Assembly: GCA_002483395.1 (NCBI GenBank)
Contig: DLHV01000025.1
Location: forward strand, 878-8,499
Direction of reading: 5' to 3'
DNA length: 7,622 bases
DNA from: Chloracidobacterium sp. UBA7659
GTDB lineage: Bacteria; Acidobacteriota; Blastocatellia; Pyrinomonadales; Pyrinomonadaceae
The notes beneath the pieces were generated by a model, which worked only from the letters and a program-made list of their open reading frames with translations, was not told the origin of the DNA and did no database searches. The first letter of the stretch is position 1; each line of letters starts with the position of its first letter. Position numbers and translations under genes: made by a program. This document shows positions 1 to 7,051 of this stretch, one piece after another.

Positions 1-808
<808 letters not shown>

Positions 809-817
809 ATCCGTTAA

Positions 818-1288
818 TTAGATTTTTCGGAGCGCGTTAGTTAGACAATGCTGTGTAGTGACGACATCACTATCCGCCGGATTTACACAAACGTCATAGA
901 GCTCTGCAAATCCGCTACTTAAACTTATCCATATCTCGACATCTATTCGCTTTGATCCGGTTCCCAATGAGCGGTACACAAAATACATGTTCCTTATCGC
1001 ATCCGGATTGACGCCGCCCTCACGCGATTTGACGAATCGCATTTCTGGGTCAGCTTCTCGCATCAGTACGACCAATCGGTTGGCTCGGTCAATAAATTCA
1101 GACTTTGGAGTAAGCGATTTTGCTGAGTTGTTTAGACCTTCATAAATTCTCTCGAAATCATTGCTTTGCAAAAGTGATTCGGTAGTCGCTGAGATCTTCT
1201 CTGATCTTTCCTTGTAATAGCTTGCACAGGCCGCAGTGGCAACCCCTAAAACTAAGACGAGTGTGTATCTAAGAAGCGTCGCCATCAT
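818..1288 (-). CDS. small predicted lipoprotein, unknown function
   Basis: The product is 156 residues if started at ATG 1288-1286, which overlaps the upstream HAD gene's TGA as ATGA; a second ATG follows directly at 1285. The N-terminus has a charged start (MMATLLR), a hydrophobic stretch (8-19) and a lipobox-like TAAC with Cys21, so the protein is probably exported and lipid-anchored. The mature part has a helical N-terminal half (about 25-80) and a likely beta-rich C-terminal half with two cysteines (134, 148) that could form a disulfide. I do not recognise the family; the layout faintly recalls small NTF2-like or DUF4019-like domains, without a firm motif. Its base composition is lower in GC than the LarA-like gene: hand counts give 23/60 GC for 1141-1200 against 39/60 for 541-600. 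The frame stays open upstream to 1465, but that part overlaps the HAD gene and lacks a signal sequence, so the short start is chosen. Confidence 0.72.
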   Translation of the reverse strand: MMATLLRYTLVLVLGVATAACASYYKERSEKISATTESLLQSNDFERIYEGLNNSAKSLTPKSEFIDRANRLVVLMREADPEMRFVKSREGGVNPDAIRNMYFVYRSLGTGSKRIDVEIWISLSSGFAELYDVCVNPADSDVVTTQHCLTNALRKI

Positions 1289-1959
1289 TTCAAATCCAAA
1301 ACCGCCCAATCGTGCTGTAACGCCGTTTGTTTTAATCGAAAATCCGGACACACCGCGACCGGATGACCAACGATAGAAAGCATCGGCAGGTCGGAGATCG
1401 AGTCCGAGTAGGCGTACGATTCCGAAAGGTTGATACTCTCCCGCTCCGCGTATTCGCGTATCCATTTCGCCTTCGTCGCCGACGCCATCACGGGCGGCAA
1501 TACGCGTCCCGTAGCATAGCCGTTCACGAACTCAAGCCGGTTCGCGACGTAATCATCGATCTCGAGGTGCTTCATCAGGCGCTCGATGGTGAAATCGAGA
1601 GCGCCGGTCAGCACTACCTGACGTTGGCCTATTTTTTTACCGGCAGAAATCAATTCGGGTGTTCCATCGAAGATCGCCGGTTTCAAAACCTCGTCGAACA
1701 ATTCATCTGAAAAATATCGCAGACGGTCCTGTGAAAAGCCGGAATAGCTCTTAAAAAATACTTCGTTAAATACATTACGCGAATAAAGGTCTGTTAAACC
1801 AAAGAACGGCAGCTTCGCCAGCGTGCCGACGCTTTTCTTCGCGGTTTGCCACAAACCTTGCTGGCGTGTCGCGTAGAATCCGAGCGTATGCACCAGGTTG
1901 GTGGAAACCAATGTGCCCTCCAAATCGTAAAAAGCCGCGGCCTGGCAGTTATCATTCAT
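1285..1959 (-). CDS. HAD superfamily IB phosphatase-like hydrolase
   Basis: A 224-residue protein with the four HAD motifs in order. Motif I is FYDLEGTL (10-17) with nucleophile Asp12; motif II is the Thr in VVLTGA (115-120); motif III is Lys163 in ATKAKW; motif IV is YSDSISDLPML (184-194) with Asp186 and Asp190. The C-terminal GHPVAVCPD block is typical of the IB subgroup related to phosphoserine phosphatase SerB and to HAD domains linked with acyltransferases. Such enzymes remove phosphate from small molecules or phospholipid intermediates in the cytoplasm; this protein's substrate is unknown. The second acid of DxDGT, normally the Asp acting as general acid/base, is Glu14 here. The region between motifs I and II (about 20-100) forms the helical cap and is rich in aromatic residues. 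It is the first gene of the minus-strand operon and its stop overlaps the lipoprotein start. The ATG at 1959-1957 is the natural start, 13 codons before the motif I DxEGT. Confidence 0.88.
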   Translation of the reverse strand: MNDNCQAAAFYDLEGTLVSTNLVHTLGFYATRQQGLWQTAKKSVGTLAKLPFFGLTDLYSRNVFNEVFFKSYSGFSQDRLRYFSDELFDEVLKPAIFDGTPELISAGKKIGQRQVVLTGALDFTIERLMKHLEIDDYVANRLEFVNGYATGRVLPPVMASATKAKWIREYAERESINLSESYAYSDSISDLPMLSIVGHPVAVCPDFRLKQTALQHDWAVLDLK

Positions 1960-2044
1960 GATGAAATTATGCTATTTTAGCTGCACTTCAATCGGTTAAT
2001 TTGAAAAGTAACACGATATTATCATGTGCCGGTGTTTTTGCTCT
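1960..2044. promoter_or_regulatory. divergent intergenic region between HAD operon and TatT-like gene
   Basis: This AT-rich gap separates the minus-strand HAD operon from the plus-strand TatT-like gene, so promoters for both directions should lie here. On the plus strand TATTAT at 2017-2022 is a possible -10 element without a good -35 at normal spacing. If it is used, transcription would begin near 2029, after the alternative ATG at 2024 and before the preferred ATG at 2045. On the minus strand CATAAT and TAAAAT occur shortly before the HAD start, again without a convincing -35. No operator or riboswitch-like structure was seen. The divergent layout supports the call; the specific boxes are weak. 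Confidence 0.3.
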
Positions 2045-2854
2045 ATGGAAAAGCAGAATCTTTACATTTTAATTACATTTGTAATTACATTGTGGCTACT
2101 GCCTTCGTGCGCGTCACGGGTCGAAACAGAAGCCGCAGTCGCGGAGATTGATCCCGCGGTGTTGGCGAAAGGACTTTCAGATTCCGAAAACCTTTTCAAA
2201 CAGCGCGCGGACGTAGACAAGTTACGTGAGGCTGTAGACATACTAAAGAAACTTCGCAACCCCGACCGGCGGAATTACGAAGTCGAGTGGAAATTTGCCA
2301 AGTACAACTACTTTTTGGGCAAGCAGATCGGTGTTGAAAGCGAGAGCGAGGATGTTTTCGAGACCGGGCGGGACGCCGGACGGATAGCGTCAAGGATCGA
2401 ACCCGAACGACCTGACGGCTATTTCTGGTACGCGGCCAATTTAGGAGAACTTGCCCAGCAAAGCCCAATCACGGTTGGCTTGAAGTCGGTTGACGATATC
2501 CGCGCGGCGATGAATAAGGTCATAGAAATTCAACCTGATTATCAGGGAGCGAGCGCCTATGATGCACTTGGCCAACTGGAACTCAAGACGCGCCTTACGG
2601 GCGGGAAAGTTGAAAAGGGAGTTGAGCTTCTTGAAAAAGGGATGGCCGTCGCCAATGACAATTCAAATATACGCCTTCATCTAGCCGAAGCGTATTTTGC
2701 GGTGCATAAAGACGCCCAGGCGAAGAAGCAGTTGGATGACCTGCTCAAGCTGAAGCCGCATCCTGATTACGCCATGGAGCATGCACGGGCGCTGGATGAA
2801 GCCAAAAAACTGCTTGAGAAAAAGTATAAAACGTCAAGTTGCGATCAATGCTAA
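2045..2854 (+). CDS. TatT-like TPR lipoprotein (TRAP transporter-associated family)
   Basis: Started at ATG 2045 the product is 269 residues. It has a hydrophobic signal segment (6-19) and a lipobox LPSC with Cys22, so it is predicted to be a lipid-anchored periplasmic protein. The rest is helical with tetratricopeptide-like repeats from about residue 40 to 260. The stretches WYAANLGELA (128-137), YQGASAYDALGQLEL (166-180), GGKVEKGVELLEKGM (186-200) and LHLAEAYFAVHKD (211-223) match the TatT component family first described with a TRAP transporter in Treponema, where it is thought to assist periplasmic substrate delivery. No TRAP permease or DctP-type binding protein is encoded in this window. 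An upstream in-frame ATG at 2024 would add seven residues (MCRCFCS) before the signal; it is less likely because the 2045 start gives a normal signal peptide. The C-terminus ends in CDQC, a CxxC pair. The coaD gene follows 38 bases downstream on the same strand. Confidence 0.8.
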   Translation: MEKQNLYILITFVITLWLLPSCASRVETEAAVAEIDPAVLAKGLSDSENLFKQRADVDKLREAVDILKKLRNPDRRNYEVEWKFAKYNYFLGKQIGVESESEDVFETGRDAGRIASRIEPERPDGYFWYAANLGELAQQSPITVGLKSVDDIRAAMNKVIEIQPDYQGASAYDALGQLELKTRLTGGKVEKGVELLEKGMAVANDNSNIRLHLAEAYFAVHKDAQAKKQLDDLLKLKPHPDYAMEHARALDEAKKLLEKKYKTSSCDQC

Positions 2855-2892
2855 TCAGCGCACCTATGCGTCAGCCGGTTATCAACTCAAAT

Positions 2893-3384
2893 ATGCGTCG
2901 TGCCATTTTCCCCGGTTCCTTCGATCCACTTACAAACGGCCATCTTGACGTCATCAAGCGCAGCCTCCCGCTTTTTGACGAAATCATCATCGCCGTGCTC
3001 AATAATCCTGATAAAAAGCCTCTTTTTTCCGTCGAAGAACGGTGCCGGATGATCGAAGAAATTCTGCCCGGCCTAAAGAACGGCAATTGCCGCCTGATCG
3101 TCGACAGCTTTTCAGGCCTGACGGCTGAATTTGCCAAAGCAAAAGGAGCTACGGCGATCGTAAGAGGTATTCGCGCCGTGAGCGATTACGAATACGAACT
3201 GCGAATGGCGTTGATGAACCGCAAGCTCGAACCGACGATCGAAACGGTATTCTTGATGGCCGCCGAGGAATATTCGTATGTTTCTTCAGACCTGATGAAG
3301 CAGGTCTTCCGTCTCGGAGGACGCGTCGAAGGGCTCATACCCGAATTGGTTGAGGCAAAAATGCGTGAGAAACTCGGAAAATAG
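2893..3384 (+). CDS. coaD: phosphopantetheine adenylyltransferase CoaD
   Basis: CoaD transfers AMP from ATP to 4'-phosphopantetheine, giving dephospho-CoA, the next-to-last step of coenzyme A synthesis in the cytoplasm. The 163-residue product has the usual family length. The nucleotidyltransferase signature is at the N-terminus: FPGSFDPLTNGH (6-17), whose TNGH is the (H/T)xGH motif. Further conserved blocks are RGIRAVSDYEYELRMALMNR (91-110), EPTIETVFLM (113-122) and YSYVSSDLMKQV (128-139), the last being the ISS-type motif in its usual CoaD form. The frame stays open upstream (TTG 2839, ATG 2848 and ATG 2866), but ATG 2893 places the start directly before the conserved AIFPGSFDP strand as in other CoaD proteins. 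No clear ribosome site precedes any of these starts. It lies 38 bases after the TatT-like gene and may share its transcript. Confidence is very high for function, somewhat lower for the exact start. Confidence 0.96.
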   Translation: MRRAIFPGSFDPLTNGHLDVIKRSLPLFDEIIIAVLNNPDKKPLFSVEERCRMIEEILPGLKNGNCRLIVDSFSGLTAEFAKAKGATAIVRGIRAVSDYEYELRMALMNRKLEPTIETVFLMAAEEYSYVSSDLMKQVFRLGGRVEGLIPELVEAKMREKLGK

Positions 3385-3389
3385 GATTA

Positions 3390-3488
3390 GCCACAGAGAA
3401 CACCGAGAATTTTAGAACCGCAGAACCATCTGCGAACCCGCACAATGATTTTCGAGTATTCACTCTGCATCTCTGTGAACGCTGTGGC
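3390..3488. repeat. imperfect inverted-repeat element between coaD and aminotransferase
   Basis: The left arm at 3390-3408 (GCCACAGAGAACACCGAGA) and the right arm at 3470-3488 (TCTCTGTGAACGCTGTGGC) are inverted copies that match at 15 of 19 positions by hand count. Between them CGCAGA (3419-3424) and TCTGCG (3429-3434) form a perfect 6-bp stem with an ACCA loop. The CACAGAG / CTCTGTG wording is like a family of dispersed intergenic repeats that I remember from several environmental bacterial phyla; that resemblance is from memory. It nearly fills the 115-base gap and contains no gene. There is no T-run after the arms, so it is not a standard terminator. Confidence 0.6.
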
Positions 3489-3499
3489 AAAATAATCCA

Positions 3500-4705
3500 A
3501 TGTCAACTTTTCCTGTTTCTGACAACGTGGCCCGGATGCACACGTCTTCGACGCTAAAGGCCGCGCAGACGGCGGCCAAACTGCGTGCAGATGGCGTCGA
3601 AGTAATCGACCTTACTGTCGGCGAACCCGACTTCGAAACACCGGAATTTATTAAAGAATATGCCCGCGAAGGCCTGCAGATGGGGCTCACGAAATATACG
3701 CCGAGCTCCGGGTTAAAAATGTTCCAGGAATCGATCGCTTCGTTTTACGCCGAGCGGTTTGGAGCGGCTTTTCCGCCAGGCGAGGTGGTCGCATCTTGCG
3801 GCGGCAAGCAGGCACTTTTCAATGCCGCCTGCACTATTTTAAATCCGGGCGACGAGCTTTTGATCCCAAAGCCTTATTGGGTCACATTTCCGGAGATAGG
3901 AACTTTTTGCGATGCGAAGGATGTGTTTATCGATACTGAAGAAACCGATTTCATTCTTACGGCGGACCAGGTTCGCGACGCGATCACCGATAAGACGAAG
4001 CTCATCATTATTAATTCGCCAAACAATCCGACGGGCAGAGTTATCCCTTCGGCTGAAATGCGTAAAATCATCGAAACATGTGCGGAGAAAAGGGTTTATG
4101 TCCTGACCGACGAATGTTACCTGTTTTTTGCCTATCCTCCGGCAGAGGTTTTTACATCGGCTGTCTTGCCGGCGGAACTTCGTGATTTTGTATGCGTTGC
4201 GGGCAGTTTTTCCAAGACCTATGCGATGACCGGTTGGCGGATCGGCTATACGATCGCAAATCCGGACTGGACGCGGGAAATAATAAAGCTGCAAAGCCAT
4301 TCGGCGACGCACCCGACATCGTTTGTCCAATACGCCTGCGCAAAAGCGATGCAGAATGCTGATGAGTCCATTAAAGCCGTCAATTCAATGCTGGTTGAAT
4401 ACGAACGGCGAAGAAACTGGCTGATACCGGCGTTGAATGAGGTAGCTGGATTTAAGTGCTCGATGCCGGAAGGCGCTTTTTACGCGTTTCTGGACGTTCG
4501 GGAATTGCTGGGCGACGGATTTGCTTCGTCGGCCGAGGTCGCCGATTACCTGTTGCGAGAGGCTTTTGTCGTCGTTACCGACGGAGCCGGTTTTGGTGCC
4601 GACGGATTTTTGCGGGTTTCTTATGCGACCTCGATGGAGAATTTGCATAACGCGGTTGAGCGGATAGCCGGTCTTTCGTTATCGAAAACAACTCAGGCGT
4701 TTTGA
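3500..4705 (+). CDS. PLP-dependent class I aminotransferase, aspartate/prephenate type (I-gamma)
   Basis: A complete 401-residue fold-type I aminotransferase, a cytoplasmic enzyme exchanging amino groups between an amino acid and a 2-oxo acid. Expected residues are in place: the GEPDF segment (41-45), GGKQALFN (101-108), PYWVTFPE (125-132), NSPNNPTG (172-179) with Asn176, TDECY (203-207) with Asp204 and Tyr207 contacting the cofactor, SFSKTYAMTGWRIGY (236-250) with Schiff-base Lys239 and phosphate-binding Arg247, and Arg372 in LRVSYA for the alpha-carboxylate. Lys103 in GGKQ fits the I-gamma aspartate aminotransferases of Thermus and Rhizobium, where the equivalent lysine helps bind the acidic side chain, so aspartate/2-oxoglutarate, possibly also prephenate, are the likely substrates. 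ATG 3500 gives a normal N-terminus (MSTFPVSDNVARMHTSSTL). The gene follows the repeat gap after coaD, and a small monooxygenase-like gene begins 9 bases after its stop. The family is sure; the exact acceptor is inferred. Confidence 0.93.
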   Translation: MSTFPVSDNVARMHTSSTLKAAQTAAKLRADGVEVIDLTVGEPDFETPEFIKEYAREGLQMGLTKYTPSSGLKMFQESIASFYAERFGAAFPPGEVVASCGGKQALFNAACTILNPGDELLIPKPYWVTFPEIGTFCDAKDVFIDTEETDFILTADQVRDAITDKTKLIIINSPNNPTGRVIPSAEMRKIIETCAEKRVYVLTDECYLFFAYPPAEVFTSAVLPAELRDFVCVAGSFSKTYAMTGWRIGYTIANPDWTREIIKLQSHSATHPTSFVQYACAKAMQNADESIKAVNSMLVEYERRRNWLIPALNEVAGFKCSMPEGAFYAFLDVRELLGDGFASSAEVADYLLREAFVVVTDGAGFGADGFLRVSYATSMENLHNAVERIAGLSLSKTTQAF

Positions 4706-4714
4706 TCTTGTCTT

Positions 4715-5029
4715 ATGATCAGTCGAATTTGGCATGGTTGGACATCTACGGAAAATGCCGACGAGTACGAACAACTACTGAAAGAAGAGATCTTCGTTAG
4801 CATCCGGGGACGGAATATTTCGGGGTTCGAAGGCATACAGCTTCTGCGGCGCGAGTTGGAGGACGAAGTCGAATTCGTAACTATAATGCGGTTCGGATCT
4901 CTGGAGGCAGTGCGCTCTTTTGCGGGAAAAGATTTCGAAGCCGCAGTCGTTCCGCAAAAGGCCAGGCTTTTGTTAAAACGATTTGACGACCGCTCGCAGC
5001 ATTATGAGGTAAGGCAAGCCTTGGTTTGA
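4715..5029 (+). CDS. antibiotic biosynthesis monooxygenase (ABM)-like small protein
   Basis: A 104-residue protein that I place in the dimeric alpha/beta-barrel group. The opening MISRIWHGWTSTENADEYEQ followed by GFEGIQLLRREL (38-49) and VEFVTIMRFGSLEAVRSF (52-69) gives the beta-alpha-beta-beta pattern of ABM domain proteins, and FAGKDFEAAVVPQKAR (69-84) and the terminal HYEVRQ are shared with uncharacterised proteins of this kind. Members range from true cofactor-free oxygenases to proteins with no proven activity, so no reaction is assigned. ATG 4715 lies 9 bases after the aminotransferase TGA, so the two are probably co-transcribed; no good ribosome site precedes it, which would fit translational coupling. 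The gene ends 30 bases before the stop of the convergent VOC gene. Length is normal for the fold and nothing appears truncated. Confidence 0.75.
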   Translation: MISRIWHGWTSTENADEYEQLLKEEIFVSIRGRNISGFEGIQLLRRELEDEVEFVTIMRFGSLEAVRSFAGKDFEAAVVPQKARLLLKRFDDRSQHYEVRQALV

Positions 5030-5050
5030 CGTCCCAGGTCAACAGCAAGG
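5019..5050. terminator. possible bidirectional stem-loop between convergent genes
   Basis: CCTTG (5019-5023) and TTGAC (5026-5030) on the left pair with GTCAA (5038-5042) and CAAGG (5046-5050) on the right. This gives ten base pairs broken by a small internal loop, with a seven-base hairpin loop. It covers the end of the ABM-like gene and the gap before the convergent VOC gene, where a shared terminator would be expected. No strong T-run follows on either strand, so intrinsic termination is only a suggestion. Confidence 0.3.
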
Positions 5051-5059
5051 TTGAGCATT

Positions 5060-5443
5060 TTACTCGCCAAAAACCAGTTGGAAACCATTGCAATCTTTGA
5101 TAGTTATCTCGGTGCAGTCGTAAATGCGCTTCACTGGCCCTTCTGTGATGTTCACATTCTTTTCGAGAAATTCTCTGTGGAGCGCGTGAATATCCGAAAC
5201 AAATATATATGCGTCGGCACCTAATCCCTTCCTGACGGATTCATTCACTTTGATTTCATCGCCGTCTGCCTTTCCGAAGTGAATTTCAACTCCGTCGCGT
5301 TCGACCATCGCAAAAACCGGCGGATCAAGGAAATAGCCGAGGATCTTAAAACCAAGAGCATCGCGGTAGTATTCAGCAGTCTTTACTACATCGGGAACGA
5401 CAAATTGCGGGGCGATTTGCGTAAGTTTTGCAGACTCGGCCAT
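5060..5443 (-). CDS. VOC-fold glyoxalase/bleomycin resistance-like protein
   Basis: Started at ATG 5443-5441 the product is 127 residues, the normal size for a single vicinal-oxygen-chelate protein. It carries the two beta-alpha-beta-beta-beta modules. Module one is QFVVPDVVKTAEYYRDALGF (13-32), then FAMVERDGVEIHFG (44-57); module two begins ADAYIFVSDIHALHREF and ends with KDCNGFQLVFGE. This layout is closest to bleomycin-resistance-like binding proteins. His55 and the final Glu could belong to a metal site, but the usual metal residue in the first strand (often His) is Gln13, so binding rather than catalysis is quite possible. No substrate can be named. The frame continues upstream to GTG 5512, but those extra codons read through the palindromic repeat and lack family resemblance. 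The gene follows the ABC ATPase gene on the same strand with the repeat between, and faces the ABM-like gene. Confidence 0.83.
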   Translation of the reverse strand: MAESAKLTQIAPQFVVPDVVKTAEYYRDALGFKILGYFLDPPVFAMVERDGVEIHFGKADGDEIKVNESVRKGLGADAYIFVSDIHALHREFLEKNVNITEGPVKRIYDCTEITIKDCNGFQLVFGE

Positions 5444-5459
5444 TTTGTTCGCCAAGACC

Positions 5460-5538
5460 GGGCAGAAACGTGAGTGTGAACGAGCGTGCCTCATTCGGTC
5501 GCTGTAAGGCACGCTCCCAAACTGTCGGGTTTCTGCCC
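5460..5538. repeat. 79-base nested palindrome, REP-like element
   Basis: The outer arms GGGCAGAAAC (5460-5469) and GTTTCTGCCC (5529-5538) are perfect inverted copies of 10 bp. The inner arms GAGCGTGCCT (5482-5491) and AGGCACGCTC (5507-5516) are a second perfect 10-bp pair around a 15-base loop. The intervening arms are exactly 12 bases on each side, so the element is symmetric. It abuts the ABC ATPase stop codon (5541-5539) and ends 16 bases before the VOC start, filling that spacer. The GGGTTTCTGCCC end resembles REP-type repeats that I recall from Acidobacteriota-like genomes, unverified here. In RNA it would fold into a long hairpin that could shield the ABC transcript 3' end or hinder read-through. 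Confidence 0.75.
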
Positions 5539-7035
5539 TTAATTCCCACCGGTCATCAGAAGACCAATGTCCTCGACAGAAGTAGCCTTTGGATCGACTT
5601 TGCCGACGATCTTTCCTTTCCGAATTACCAAAAGCCGGTCCGCCAGGGCCGTAACTTCTTCAAGCTCCGCAGATACAAGCAAGACCGCACAACCGGCGTC
5701 GCGCAACTCGATCAGTTTGCGGTGAATGAATTCGATCGCACCGATATCGACGCCCCGCGTAGGCTGAGATACGAGCAACAGTTTCGGATTGATCTGAAAC
5801 TCACGCCCGATGATCAGCTTCTGCTGGTTTCCGCCGGAGAGCGATTTTGCAGTCAAAGTAGAATCGGGCGGGCGCACGTCAAAATTTTCGATGATCTCCT
5901 TGGTACGTTTTTCTATCGCCGAATTGTCGAGAAAACCCGCGGCCGAGGCTACAGGTTCGCGGTAGTGCATGCCGAGGATCGAGTTTTCCGTAAGGTCAGA
6001 GTTGAGAAGTAATCCGCGTTTATGACGATCTTCAGGAATATGAGCAATACCAAGCTCTTTCACCTTTCGGGCACTGCAATTAGTTATATCCCGGCTTTCA
6101 AATTCGATCCGGCCTTTCAAGACCGGATTAAGGCCGGCTAGGGCCTCGATCAGCTCGGTTTGACCGTTTCCTTCGATGCCGGCGATACCCACGATCTCGC
6201 CGGAGTGCACTTTGAATGAAACGTCATCAACCGCAAGGCCGTTCCTTCCACCAACGACCAGGTCTCGAACCTCCAGGGTAATTCCCTTCGGCGATGCATC
6301 AGTTTTCTCAACACGAAGCAGCACGTCTCGACCGACGATCATCCGTGCCAGTTCCTTTGCATTTGTTTCCGATGTCTTCACGTTCCCGACCGATTTTCCG
6401 TCCCGCATGACGGTGACTTCGTCCGAGATCGCAAGGACCTCTTCGAGCTTATGCGTGATTATGATTACCGTTTTGCCCTGCTCCTTCATCCGTCGGAGGA
6501 TCGCAAAAAACTCCGAAACTTCCTGCGGCGTGAGTACCGCCGTTGGCTCGTCAAGGATCAGAAGATCAGCGTTGCGGTACAGGGCCTTTAGCAATTCAAC
6601 ACGTTGCTGTTGGCCGACAGACAGGTCCTCGATATATGCTCGCGGGTTTATGTTAAGACGCAGCTCGTCCGAAAGAACCTTGATGTCGCGGTTTGCCTGG
6701 TCGAGATCGAGATTTGCCGCAGTGCCGGTTTCCGCACCGAGAATGATGTTTTCCGCCACGGTCATCGTATCGACCAGCATAAAATGCTGGTGGACCATGC
6801 CGATGCCCAAGGCAATCGCATCGTGCGGGCTTTTTATCGATACCTTTTTGCCATTGACAAATATCTCGCCGCTGTCCGCGTTGTAAAACCCGTAAACGAC
6901 GCGCATTACGGTCGATTTACCGGCGCCGTTTTCACCAACGATCGCGTGTATCGTGCCCTTTTTCACGCTGATGGAAACATCTTCGTTCGCGATGCAATCT
7001 CCAAAAGCCTTGGCAATGTTTTTAAGTTCCAGCAT
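5539..7035 (-). CDS. ABC transporter ATP-binding protein, nucleoside/BmpA-associated (NupO/YufO) type
   Basis: A 498-residue protein with two fused nucleotide-binding domains, the arrangement of ATPases that energise ribose- and nucleoside-type importers at the inner membrane. Domain 1 (about 1-240) is complete: Walker [10 protein letters not shown] (34-42), Q-loop in MVHQHFMLV (80-88), signature LSVGQQQR (138-145), Walker B LLILDEP (158-164) and His195 in the H-loop. Domain 2 (about 252-498) is degenerate as usual here: GIEGNGQTE (286-294) lacks the Walker lysine, Walker B reads LLLVSQPT with Gln424 for the catalytic Glu, and SAE replaces the H-loop; its signature LSGGNQQK (399-406) is intact. 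MVHQHFMLV and [12 protein letters not shown] are hallmarks of the group working with BmpA/PnrA purine-nucleoside binding lipoproteins. ATG 7035 lies 16 bases after the preceding gene's stop, indicating co-transcription. The two permeases and binding protein that usually accompany it are not in the window; the gene that follows is a VOC protein. Family is sure, substrate inferred. Confidence 0.93.
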   Translation of the reverse strand: MLELKNIAKAFGDCIANEDVSISVKKGTIHAIVGENGAGKSTVMRVVYGFYNADSGEIFVNGKKVSIKSPHDAIALGIGMVHQHFMLVDTMTVAENIILGAETGTAANLDLDQANRDIKVLSDELRLNINPRAYIEDLSVGQQQRVELLKALYRNADLLILDEPTAVLTPQEVSEFFAILRRMKEQGKTVIIITHKLEEVLAISDEVTVMRDGKSVGNVKTSETNAKELARMIVGRDVLLRVEKTDASPKGITLEVRDLVVGGRNGLAVDDVSFKVHSGEIVGIAGIEGNGQTELIEALAGLNPVLKGRIEFESRDITNCSARKVKELGIAHIPEDRHKRGLLLNSDLTENSILGMHYREPVASAAGFLDNSAIEKRTKEIIENFDVRPPDSTLTAKSLSGGNQQKLIIGREFQINPKLLLVSQPTRGVDIGAIEFIHRKLIELRDAGCAVLLVSAELEEVTALADRLLVIRKGKIVGKVDPKATSVEDIGLLMTGGN

Positions 7036-7051
7036 GTATATTTGCGTTTTC

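Noticed and set aside
1289..1465. Upstream extension of the lipoprotein to a 215-residue product
   Set aside because: It lies inside the HAD gene in another frame and would bury the lipoprotein signal peptide in the middle of the protein.
2024..2044. Earlier ATG for the TatT-like gene
   Set aside because: It adds MCRCFCS before an already complete signal peptide, and a possible -10 box at 2017-2022 would place the transcript start after this ATG.
2839..2892. Longer CoaD starts (TTG 2839, ATG 2848, ATG 2866)
   Set aside because: Family members begin just before the AIFPGSFDP strand; the extra residues have no conserved character and partly overlap the upstream gene.
3839..4330. Minus-strand open frame opposite the aminotransferase
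   Set aside because: It is the shadow of a strongly conserved gene, and its product has no recognisable motif.
5444..5512. N-terminal extension of the VOC protein from GTG 5512
   Set aside because: The extension is translated from the palindromic repeat and does not resemble VOC proteins; ATG 5443 gives the normal length.
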